Source: UBA1163 sp049513055 (GTDB lineage Bacteria > Desulfobacterota > BSN033 > UBA1163). Taken from it: DNA of 64,000 bases. The notes beneath the pieces were generated by a model, which was not told where the DNA came from, made no database searches, and saw nothing but the letters and a program-made list of their open reading frames with translations. Shown here one piece after another: positions 8,979 to 16,290 of this stretch (the first letter of the stretch is position 1; each line of letters starts with the position of its first letter). The position numbers and the translations under genes were made by a program. The stretch is from positions 5,168-69,167 of the forward strand of contig JBEKWN010000049.1 of the NCBI GenBank assembly GCA_049513055.1. The letters are read 5' to 3'.

Positions 8979-10194
8979 ACTTATTATATTTTCTAAACAC
9001 CAGACACACATTGTTGCCTCCGAAGGCAAATGAATTTGAGAGGGCAACCTGAACATCCTTTTTGATGGATTGATTGGGTGTATAATTCAGATCGCAAAGG
9101 GGATCTGGTACTTCGTAATGAATCGTTGGAGGAATGATCCCTGTCTCCAGGGTCCTGACGGTTGCCACAGCTTCAATGCCGCCTGCAGAGCCGAGGCAAT
9201 GTCCCACCATGGACTTGATTCCACTGATGGGAATCTCTTTTGCCCTTTCTCCAAAAACCCGTTTAATCCCTCGTGTCTCGGCAATGTCATTAAAGGGTGT
9301 AGCTGTACCATGGGCATTGATGGTATCGACCTCTCCCGCGGAAACCTCAGCATGGCCTAAAGCAATGCGTATCACTCTTTCCACACCCTCTCCATTGGGC
9401 TCTGGTGCGGTGAGATGATAGGCATCGGCGCAGATTCCATATCCTAAAAACTCTGCGTGGATCGGGGCCTCTCTCTTTAAAGCATGCTCCAGTTCTTCAA
9501 GGATGAGGATGCCAGCTCCTTCGCCAATGACCAAACCCTGTCTTCTTTTATCGAACGGTTTGCAACTTTCAGGATCAACCAACTTCAGACTGCTAAATCC
9601 ACTGTAGGAGACCTCGCAAAGAGAATCACTTCCCCCCGTCACCATCACATCAGCCAAACCCATTTGAATCATCTCATAGGCCACTCCTATGGAGGCAGAA
9701 CTCGAAGAGCAGACCGTTGCTGTGGTCGTCCGGGGACCTTTCAGACCTGATTCAATGGCGATGTGGTCTGTAGTGGTAGCGAGGGAATAAGAGATGAGAA
9801 GCGAAGGAGAGGACTTCTTCGTTCCTTGATAAAAATCTCTAAAATATTTTTCGACTGAGAGAATGCCGCCAGAGCCTGCTCCCAATACCACCCCTACCCT
9901 TTCCTTGTCATGCGAATCCTGGTTAAGGCGAGCAGATTTCCAAGCTTCTCTAAATGCGATCAGGCCGAATTGATCACATCGGGAGAGGCGCCGAATCTCC
10001 TTTTTTGAAAAATGGGCCTCAGGGTCCAAATGGGAAACCTCTGCAGCAATCTTTGTCCGGTAGGCAGAGGGATCGAAGACCGTGATCTCCTTTGTCCCAT
10101 CTTTCCCTTCGGTGAGGGAGTTCCAGAACTCAGGGAGGCCATTTCCCACGGCACTGACCACACCCAGACCTGTGATAACAACCCGCTTCCTCAT
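8977..10194 (-). CDS. Intact FabF-like beta-ketoacyl synthase, KS2
   Basis: 405 residues. The catalytic triad is complete: Cys162 in ATVCSSSSASIG, His295 in NAHGTATPFND and His332 in KSMVGHCLGSAGG. It should catalyse decarboxylative Claisen condensation of malonyl-ACP with an acyl primer. It is the only one of the three ketosynthases here with all three residues, hence the likely condensing subunit for the whole cluster. Its start overlaps the end of the lolA-like gene by ATGA, indicating translational coupling. It is closer to FabF/aryl-polyene type than to FabH. Confidence 0.92.
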   Translation of the reverse strand: MRKRVVITGLGVVSAVGNGLPEFWNSLTEGKDGTKEITVFDPSAYRTKIAAEVSHLDPEAHFSKKEIRRLSRCDQFGLIAFREAWKSARLNQDSHDKERVGVVLGAGSGGILSVEKYFRDFYQGTKKSSPSLLISYSLATTTDHIAIESGLKGPRTTTATVCSSSSASIGVAYEMIQMGLADVMVTGGSDSLCEVSYSGFSSLKLVDPESCKPFDKRRQGLVIGEGAGILILEELEHALKREAPIHAEFLGYGICADAYHLTAPEPNGEGVERVIRIALGHAEVSAGEVDTINAHGTATPFNDIAETRGIKRVFGERAKEIPISGIKSMVGHCLGSAGGIEAVATVRTLETGIIPPTIHYEVPDPLCDLNYTPNQSIKKDVQVALSNSFAFGGNNVCLVFRKYNK

Positions 10195-10835
10195 TTCACG
10201 TCCGTGATTTTCACATCCTTTGGAAGATGAATCTCAAAATCTGATTCGGTAAGGCCTGTATTCACCTTCATATTCGAATAACGGATGGAGGTGGTATCTC
10301 CATTTTTCTCAACCATGTCCATCCCTATCAACATCCAATCCTTCTTCGAAACCCGAAGCCTTGTCTTCACAAAGAGAGGATCTTTCACTTTAGGGATGAT
10401 CTCCATGACCAAGAAAGATTCCCGGTCTTCCAAGATCTTCCATTCTGCCAGTTTTTCTTGAAAGGGATCTTTTGAGAAAAGAAGATACCGCTCTGCAATC
10501 GGGTTGGAACGGAGAGAATAACGTTCTGCGAGTTTTTCCTCTTTATAGTAGAGAAGGGCGGTTTTCCCATCGAAGACCATCTGGCTCGATTCTGGATGAA
10601 AAAATTCGATGGAGACCTTATCCGGTTTCTTAAATCGAATTTTTCCTCTCGAGATGATCTTCTCCTTCAGGAGAGAGAGTTTCTTCTCTTGATGAATGTC
10701 TGCAGAAAAGTCCTTTGTTTTCTCCTGAATTTCTCTCAAGCGCTTAACCACCTCATCGGCGCTTATTGGCGCTGCCCCCTTGGCAGTAAGGGGTATCCAA
10801 AGGAGAGAAACAAGGATCAAAAGCCAAATTTTCAT
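10191..10835 (-). CDS. LolA-like periplasmic lipoprotein/lipid carrier
   Basis: 214 residues with an N-terminal signal peptide (hydrophobic residues 3-16, cleavage near Lys-Gly-Ala-Ala). The mature part follows the LolA pattern: a helical start (VVKRLREIQEKTKDFSADIHQEKKL), then a beta half-barrel (GKIRFKKPDKVSIEFFHPESSQMVFDG). Classical LolA ferries lipoproteins to the outer membrane; versions inside polyene or lipid clusters are thought to carry the cluster product. ATGA overlaps on both sides, with the methyltransferase upstream and the intact ketosynthase downstream, place it in a tightly coupled operon. Confidence 0.85.
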   Translation of the reverse strand: MKIWLLILVSLLWIPLTAKGAAPISADEVVKRLREIQEKTKDFSADIHQEKKLSLLKEKIISRGKIRFKKPDKVSIEFFHPESSQMVFDGKTALLYYKEEKLAERYSLRSNPIAERYLLFSKDPFQEKLAEWKILEDRESFLVMEIIPKVKDPLFVKTRLRVSKKDWMLIGMDMVEKNGDTTSIRYSNMKVNTGLTESDFEIHLPKDVKITDVK

Positions 10836-11692
10836 GTTCTCTCCTCTTTAAAGGCAAAGATGGTTTTACTGACTCCGGGAAGAAGGATTTTCTTCAGGCT
10901 GAGATAGAAAAGCGCTTCTGAGAGGCTTCCAAAAAGAACAGAGGCTGTTCGCTTTCCCAGATCACTGGGAAGTGTGTATCCACCGATCAAGTGTTGGCAT
11001 TTTCCAAACCCAATTCTCTCCAAACATCGCTGAATCATCTTCGGCGAGAAATCAGAGAGATGGGCAGGTAGATCGTATAAGCGATTCTTAATGCCAAAAA
11101 GTCGAAGGAGATTCTTGATGGGGGTGGTATGAGGATACCTCAACAGGAGGAGCCCTCCTGGCTTAAGAATGCGGTAGCATTCTTGAAGAAAGGCCATCGG
11201 ATGGGGAAGATGCTCGATGATATAAAATCCAGTGACCGCATCAAAATAATTATCTGGAAAACCTACTCTCTCCATAGGTCCAGGATGGAGGGTCAGTCCC
11301 AAAACATTCCTTGCATAGTCCATCGCTTTTTTGGAGATCTCGACACCCATAACATCCCATCCCCTATTCTTCATTTCAGCAAGGAAAAAACCAAAACCAG
11401 TCCCCACATCCAAGAGCCGTCCATCTTTTCTATATTGCTTAAGCAGATTTGCCGCCTGATAAAAAATAGGTTTCATCATCTTCTCCCATGACTCAATCGA
11501 GGACTCTTCTTCCGGGAGATACTGTTGATAGAAATAATGAAGAGATACAATCGTGGGCCGAGGATTGAGGAAGATGAATTGACATGAGGGACACCGGACC
11601 ATTTGGAAGGGACCCTCCAAGTGGAGAGGCTCCCCTCTTGATTCTTCGCAGAGGGGACAATTGACTTCCTCCATCTCAAAATCCATTTTCAC
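10832..11692 (-). CDS. Zinc-ribbon class I SAM methyltransferase
   Basis: 286 residues. Two Cys pairs (CPLC and CPSC) form a small N-terminal zinc ribbon. A class I methyltransferase domain follows: motif I LLDVGTGFGFFLAEM, acidic residue after GVEIS, motif with DAVTGFYIIEHLPHP, and LKPGGLLLLR. The C-terminal part has hydrophobic helices. The start is GTG at 11692 or the in-frame ATG at 11686. The family often methylates lipids, quinones or sugars; the substrate is unknown here. Its stop overlaps the LolA-like start. Confidence 0.82.
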   Translation of the reverse strand: MKMDFEMEEVNCPLCEESRGEPLHLEGPFQMVRCPSCQFIFLNPRPTIVSLHYFYQQYLPEEESSIESWEKMMKPIFYQAANLLKQYRKDGRLLDVGTGFGFFLAEMKNRGWDVMGVEISKKAMDYARNVLGLTLHPGPMERVGFPDNYFDAVTGFYIIEHLPHPMAFLQECYRILKPGGLLLLRYPHTTPIKNLLRLFGIKNRLYDLPAHLSDFSPKMIQRCLERIGFGKCQHLIGGYTLPSDLGKRTASVLFGSLSEALFYLSLKKILLPGVSKTIFAFKEERT

Positions 11693-11732
11693 CTTCGCGA
11701 GAATAGTCAGTAAATAATCCTCCTAAATTCAC

Positions 11733-11767
11733 CTTTAGTCATCCCCCTTCATCCCCCATGACTAAAG
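11733..11767. repeat. Inverted repeat CTTTAGTCA/TGACTAAAG
   Basis: Perfect 9-base arms (11733-11741 and 11759-11767) flank two copies of a CATCCCCC-like word. It lies between the two methyltransferase genes, and the distal arm overlaps the 3' end of the upstream gene, which stops at 11749. Confidence 0.6.
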
Positions 11768-12453
11768 TGGGAAAGAGGGGGATCGGGTCTCATTGATTCG
11801 ATCCACACCTCTACGGTCCGGGTATAAAGTTTCCAATGCCTCAATCTCGATTGTTCTAAGAACTTCCGAAATTCTTCTATGGTATAGGAAGACCGAATGG
11901 ATTCTAAAAAACCTCTCCTCGCTTTAGGATGCTTTCCGAAAAAGGCTTTCCAAAGAAGATTAAAAATTCCGATGAACACGCAAGAGGCATCCCGATGAAA
12001 ATCAACTATAACAAACGCCCCTCCTTCCTTCAAGGATCGGGCGACCTCGTTGAAGAAGTCAAGAGGGCGGTCTAAATGGTGAATGGTGTTGATGCAGAGG
12101 AGAAGATCGAGAGAATGGTCCTCGACAGGGAGGGAGTAGGCTGAACCAACCTCGAATTCAATCCTATTGTTTATCCCCTCTTCAATGGCGTTCTTCCTAG
12201 CAAGGTCAACCATGACCGGAGAGAGATCAATTCCTCTAAATCGAATCCCTGGAAGAGCCTTTGATATAAAAATTGGAAAAATTCCAGGGCCTGTTCCGAC
12301 ATCAATGGCCCTTCCCTTCTCAATCTCTTTGGCCAACACCCGTTTAAGAACCCTCTGGCAAGGGAATCTCATATATCGTTTGGCCATGAGGTTGTAATAT
12401 TCTGCCAACTCCTGATCTTCAATGATACCGGACTCCGAGATGCGCTCTCTCAT
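11749..12453 (-). CDS. Class I SAM-dependent methyltransferase
   Basis: 234 residues. SAM-binding motif I is AIDVGTGPGIFPIFI, followed by RGIDLSPVMVDLAR and LLLCINTIHHLDRPLDFFNEV. This pattern is common in UbiE-like and other small-molecule methyltransferases. No N-terminal extension is present. It belongs to the minus-strand ketosynthase block, downstream of the FabZ-like gene. Aryl-polyene clusters usually contain a methyltransferase for the ring, which gives a possible but unproven role. The last residues are encoded partly by the inverted repeat at 11733-11767. Confidence 0.82.
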   Translation of the reverse strand: MRERISESGIIEDQELAEYYNLMAKRYMRFPCQRVLKRVLAKEIEKGRAIDVGTGPGIFPIFISKALPGIRFRGIDLSPVMVDLARKNAIEEGINNRIEFEVGSAYSLPVEDHSLDLLLCINTIHHLDRPLDFFNEVARSLKEGGAFVIVDFHRDASCVFIGIFNLLWKAFFGKHPKARRGFLESIRSSYTIEEFRKFLEQSRLRHWKLYTRTVEVWIESMRPDPPLSHFSHGG

Positions 12454-12480
12454 TGACTTAAAAGTCCTCCCAAGGATTTC

Positions 12481-12560
12481 AGGATTTTAGGGTGCAAGGG
12501 TGCAAGGGTTTAATTTAAAAACTTCACTAGAACCCTTGACCACTTGACTCCTTAAACCCT
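12481..12560. repeat. Intergenic spacer of AAGGGT words
   Basis: Tandem GTGCAAGGGT words on the left face complementary ACCCTTGACC and ACCCTTGCCC words on the right. The right arm lies inside the coding region of the FabZ-like gene and supplies its Gly/Gln/Ser-rich last residues. Confidence 0.6.
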
Positions 12561-12991
12561 TGCCCTTTTGCTAAAATAAGCGTTCCCTCGGCCACGGGTT
12601 CTCCTCTCACTCTGGCCAGAATCTTTACTTTGGCCAAGTTAGAAAACACATGTAAAACTTCTGCTTCGATGATGATTTGATCTCCTGGTATCACTCTTCT
12701 TTTCAATCGAAATTCTTCAATCCTCGCTAAGACCGGAATCCCTTCTTCTTCCTTTTCAAATGATGACTGAAAGGCTAGTCCCCCGGTTTGCGCCATCGCT
12801 TCCAGAATCAATACTCCCGGCATGACAGGGTCATTTTGGAAATGACCTAAAAAATAAGGTTCATCAATGCTTACATTTTTCAAGGTTATAGCCTTCTTTC
12901 CTTTTTCGATTTCGAGGATCCGATCGATCATTCGAAAGGGAAAAGCATGAGGCAGCCTTTTTAAAATCTCGTCTGTGTCAATCATACTCAT
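12527..12991 (-). CDS. FabZ-like 3-hydroxyacyl-ACP dehydratase
   Basis: 154 residues from ATG at 12991; the upstream in-frame extension to 13069 is repeat DNA and not protein-like. Hot-dog fold with HAFPFRMIDR, catalytic His in PYFLGHFQNDPVMPGVL and catalytic Glu in ILEAMAQTGG, all in FabZ order. It dehydrates 3-hydroxyacyl-ACP to the trans-2-enoyl form, so repeated use without enoyl reduction would give a polyene. The C-terminal tail (KGQGFKESSGQGF) is encoded by the adjacent spacer repeat and is probably not functional sequence. No strong Shine-Dalgarno is visible. Confidence 0.88.
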   Translation of the reverse strand: MSMIDTDEILKRLPHAFPFRMIDRILEIEKGKKAITLKNVSIDEPYFLGHFQNDPVMPGVLILEAMAQTGGLAFQSSFEKEEEGIPVLARIEEFRLKRRVIPGDQIIIEAEVLHVFSNLAKVKILARVRGEPVAEGTLILAKGQGFKESSGQGF

Positions 12992-12998
12992 TATTAAT

Positions 12999-13131
12999 TT
13001 CAAATTCCAAAGTTCGCACGAAGTGATGAACCGAAGCTGAATCAATGTTAAATCAAATCCAAAGCTCAAATATTAAAAATTCTTGCTTTGAACTTTGACA
13101 TTCATTTGACATTTGGATTTTGGAATTTGGA
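12999..13131. repeat. Intergenic spacer of AAATTCCAAA words
   Basis: The left part carries CAAATTCCAAAG and CAAATCCAAAG; the right part carries the complement in TTTGGATTTTGGAATTTGG, giving a large imperfect hairpin. It separates the FabZ-like gene from the membrane protein gene. Similar words occur at 29192-29280 and 53731-53786. Confidence 0.6.
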
Positions 13132-13195
13132 CTTACAATTTCCTCCATACTCTGTAAAAAACCAAACTCTTGCTCAAGATTTTATTAATAAGGGA

Positions 13196-13675
13196 TTAAA
13201 AGAGGGCAATGATCTTAAAGATCCCTTTTGCAATGCCCATGATGATGAAAATACCTATGAAGGAGCCGGTCATCAGGAGAACAGTTCCTTCAACCCTCCC
13301 TTTTTTAAGAAAGAAACTAACGATGCTCGCTGAAAGGATTCCAAAACCTCGAATGGGAAGAGCAGAAAGCAGGATCAATCCCACATTCCCCAGGGACATT
13401 ACCTTTTTTAAGATGGGTCTCTCATTCAAGTGGGTCAAAACATTGTCAGTTTTCCTCTTCAACCATCGTATGGGGAAAAAACTTCTACTTGAATGCTCCA
13501 AAATGATGCCATACACTGGGATTTGAACATAGTCATAAGCCAAGGCCAGGGGAAAGTAGAGGAAGACAGGCATTTGGTTGAAGATGGCAAAAAGCACAGA
13601 AAAAGATCGCCCCAGGGTGAAGTGGATGAGGGTGAAAAGGAGAATTAATTTCCAATAACTGGCTATCCATTCCAT
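13196..13675 (-). CDS. Small multidrug-export-like membrane protein
   Basis: 159 residues with four or five hydrophobic segments (about 9-32, 36-56, 90-118, 128-152). Size and layout, including a central charged loop with KRKTDNVLTHLNERP, resemble the putative small multidrug export family (COG2426); that assignment is by appearance only. It overlaps the end of the preceding ketosynthase gene by 13 bases and so belongs to the operon. It might take part in moving a lipid product or precursor. Confidence 0.6.
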   Translation of the reverse strand: MEWIASYWKLILLFTLIHFTLGRSFSVLFAIFNQMPVFLYFPLALAYDYVQIPVYGIILEHSSRSFFPIRWLKRKTDNVLTHLNERPILKKVMSLGNVGLILLSALPIRGFGILSASIVSFFLKKGRVEGTVLLMTGSFIGIFIIMGIAKGIFKIIALF

Positions 13676-14895
13676 TCAACACCTACCAGGATAGACGAAA
13701 AGCAATTCTCTGGTGAAATCCCCAAATGGAGGATTGTCTGAATCTTTCGATCCAACCTTTGAGTGACAACATAATGGAGATCACAACTTGAATCCGGGTT
13801 CAGATAATTGATAGTGGGTGGAATGAAGCCATTTTCCATGGAGAGCACGTTGGCTACCATTCTCATCCCCCCGGATGCAATCGCCTCCCCCACCATTGAC
13901 TTGATTGAGCTGACAGGAATCTGAAGATACTGGGTCGGAAAGGTCTTCTTAACCCCTTTGGCCTCCAAGGCATCCAATACTTTGGATGAATTCCCGGCCC
14001 CACCGAGATAATCGATGGAAGAACCTTCTCTCTCCTTGAGCGCCATTTTAATAGAACGATCCAAATCCTCTGACCCGTCCCCTTTAGATGACTTCCCCAC
14101 TAAACTATAACCTAAAATATAACCGTAAATCCTCCCCCCCCTCGATCGGGCATGTTCCTCATTTTCAATGACTAATAATCCAGCGCCTTCTCCCAATACC
14201 AATCCATTTCTCATTTTATCGTAAGGACAGGATCTTTCTCCATGCCCCTGATCTGTGGCCAAGAGATGAAGTTCTGAAAACCCACGAAACAGAAACTCAC
14301 TCAGTTCATCCACTCCCCCTGTGAGGATGAGGTCTGCCTTTCCTTTTCGAAGTTGATCACAGGCAAAAAATATGGCAGCCTCTGCCGTGCAGAAGGATTG
14401 AACCAATGTGGAATTGACCCCCTGGATTCCGAGTTCAATGGAGACATAGCTGGAAGGAGCATTGGGAACAGTGTTGGGGAAGAGCATGGGGTTTAAGTCT
14501 AAAAATCCTTTTAGAACCTGTCCTCGATGGAATTCCTCTGAACTCGAGAGTCCACAGAAACCAGAGCCAAGGACGACTCCGATTCTCGAACTGTTCGTCT
14601 CGGTCACCGCAAACTTAGCATCTGCTAAGGCCAATTTCGCCGCTGCGATAGCGAACTGACTCGCCCGATCAAGTCGCCGGATCTTGCTCACAGGTATGAA
14701 ATCTTTGGGATGGAAAGATCGGATCACTCCTCCCCCTTTAGAACGGGAGAAATGGGTATCGAATTCTTTAATCTCCTCAATGCCCGATCGACCATTCTTT
14801 AAGGAGGAAAGAAATTCCTCCTTCCCGATTCCAATCGGAGAGACGACTCCAATTCCAGTGATGCAAATACGGTCTGACATTGCCGGCTCATTCAT
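13663..14895 (-). CDS. Degenerate FabF-like ketosynthase, KS3
   Basis: 410 residues from ATG at 14895, which has GAGAAGG just upstream and overlaps the acyl-CoA dehydrogenase stop; ATG at 14880 is an alternative. Ungapped alignment to the intact ketosynthase puts Phe168 at the nucleophile, with a Cys one residue later (QSFCTAEAA). Both catalytic His are lost: Ala300 (LGGAGNSSK) and Glu337 (KSMVGEA). It shares the GDELSE-type motif and the Glu replacement with KS1, so these two are probably related chain-length-factor-like partners and not primary condensing enzymes. Confidence 0.85.
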   Translation of the reverse strand: MNEPAMSDRICITGIGVVSPIGIGKEEFLSSLKNGRSGIEEIKEFDTHFSRSKGGGVIRSFHPKDFIPVSKIRRLDRASQFAIAAAKLALADAKFAVTETNSSRIGVVLGSGFCGLSSSEEFHRGQVLKGFLDLNPMLFPNTVPNAPSSYVSIELGIQGVNSTLVQSFCTAEAAIFFACDQLRKGKADLILTGGVDELSEFLFRGFSELHLLATDQGHGERSCPYDKMRNGLVLGEGAGLLVIENEEHARSRGGRIYGYILGYSLVGKSSKGDGSEDLDRSIKMALKEREGSSIDYLGGAGNSSKVLDALEAKGVKKTFPTQYLQIPVSSIKSMVGEAIASGGMRMVANVLSMENGFIPPTINYLNPDSSCDLHYVVTQRLDRKIQTILHLGISPENCFSSILVGVEWNG

Positions 14896-16117
14896 AGACC
14901 TTCTCTTCTTCTCCTTCGAGGTCACTAGCATCTTTTTCTACATCCCTCGCGTCACTCTCTCTTTTCAACACCTCTCTATAGAATTCATGCTGAATGAGAA
15001 GACTCATGATTTCATTCGTTCCGGTCCAGATCATCTGTAATCTGGCATCACGGAAGAAACGCTCGATTGGATAGACATTCGTATATCCGATCCCACCCAT
15101 CACCTGCATCGAATTGTTGACGACCTCCCAGAGCATCTCTGTGGAGGTCTTTTTTGCCTCGGAGACCATCCGTCTCGAATCCAGACCTTCGTCCACATGT
15201 CTTGCCGTTACATAGACGAGACTCCGAGCAGCATCGAGTTTCGAAATAGAATCGGCTACCTTAAAACTGACCGCTTCAAATTTTCGGATCGTCTCTCCAA
15301 AAGCCTTTCTCCGATCGCTATATCGTGTAGCAATCTCCAGACAGCACCGGGCCATGCCGAGTGCTCCGGCTGCAGTGGTTAACCGTTCAGGAATCATCAT
15401 CCGGTTGAAGACCAGCGAACCTCCATTTAACGGACCCACAAGATTTTTTGCCGGCACCTTCGTATCGCGAAAATAGAGACGGCCTGTCCCTCCTCCCCGT
15501 GAACCCAGGAGTCCATAGACATGCTTGACCTCCACACCCATATCCCTTTCGACAATGAAACAGGAAATGGATTGATGGGGGTGAGCCTCAGGCGCTGTCT
15601 TTGCATAGACCAGAAAATAATCTGCTCCCTCTGCCCCCACCACAAAACGCTTCTGACCATTCAGGATATAATCATCCCCCTCCTTCTTGGCAATGGTGGT
15701 CGCGCCAAAGAAATCAGACCCTCCCCGGGGTTCGGTGAGTGCCTCTGCACAGCAGAGCTTTCCTTCAAGGGTGGGTTTCAAATATTTTGCCTTCTGCTCC
15801 GGGGTACCAAAATGATGGATCGCCTCGCCACAGATGCTTACCAAGGAGTAGAGGCAGGTCATTCCTGACCCGAGGACGCCAATCTCCTCAATGGCTGTCA
15901 CCTCCCCTGCCCACTTCATTCCCCGGCCTCCCCATTCTTTGGAGAAGCGAAGTCCGAGAAGATTCTGTGCTGCCAGACTTTCGATATACTCCTTCGGATA
16001 CTTCACCTGATCAGTATCCATGGCTCGAATCAGTGAACTTGGCACCTTTTCCCTGACGAACTTTCTGACCTCCTCTTGTAGCTTCTTCTCTTCCTCTGTT
16101 AAAAGAAAATCATACAT
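14888..16117 (-). CDS. Acyl-CoA dehydrogenase family protein
   Basis: 409 residues. It has the three-part acyl-CoA dehydrogenase layout: N-terminal helices, central beta domain with CCAEALTEPRGGSDF and GQKRFVVGAEGADYFLV, and C-terminal helices with QVMGGIGYTNVYPIERFFRDARL and WTGTNEIM. The catalytic base position is not certain by eye. It oxidises acyl-CoA (or acyl-ACP) at C2-C3 using FAD. As the first gene of the minus-strand ketosynthase block it may introduce double bonds in the product (inference). A C-terminal acidic tail (DASDLEGEEEKVYE) extends past the usual end. Confidence 0.88.
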   Translation of the reverse strand: MYDFLLTEEEKKLQEEVRKFVREKVPSSLIRAMDTDQVKYPKEYIESLAAQNLLGLRFSKEWGGRGMKWAGEVTAIEEIGVLGSGMTCLYSLVSICGEAIHHFGTPEQKAKYLKPTLEGKLCCAEALTEPRGGSDFFGATTIAKKEGDDYILNGQKRFVVGAEGADYFLVYAKTAPEAHPHQSISCFIVERDMGVEVKHVYGLLGSRGGGTGRLYFRDTKVPAKNLVGPLNGGSLVFNRMMIPERLTTAAGALGMARCCLEIATRYSDRRKAFGETIRKFEAVSFKVADSISKLDAARSLVYVTARHVDEGLDSRRMVSEAKKTSTEMLWEVVNNSMQVMGGIGYTNVYPIERFFRDARLQMIWTGTNEIMSLLIQHEFYREVLKRESDARDVEKDASDLEGEEEKVYE

Positions 16118-16290
16118 AGTTTTCCCTCCCTCCTAAAAGTAATATTTGGCTCTTGATTGCTCCTTCATGATGAATTCTTTACCCAAAAATCATAAAGAAT
16201 CAAGAGAATTCTTTTCCGAAGCTCATCGCTCAAATGTCTTGTGTTTTTGAGAGAGATTGATTAATATTGGGCCTTGGAGGAAAAAAATTT

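Noticed and set aside
8915..13131. Possible CRISPR array from repeated short words in spacers
   Set aside because: Words are irregular, differ between sites, and there are no equal-length spacers or cas genes.
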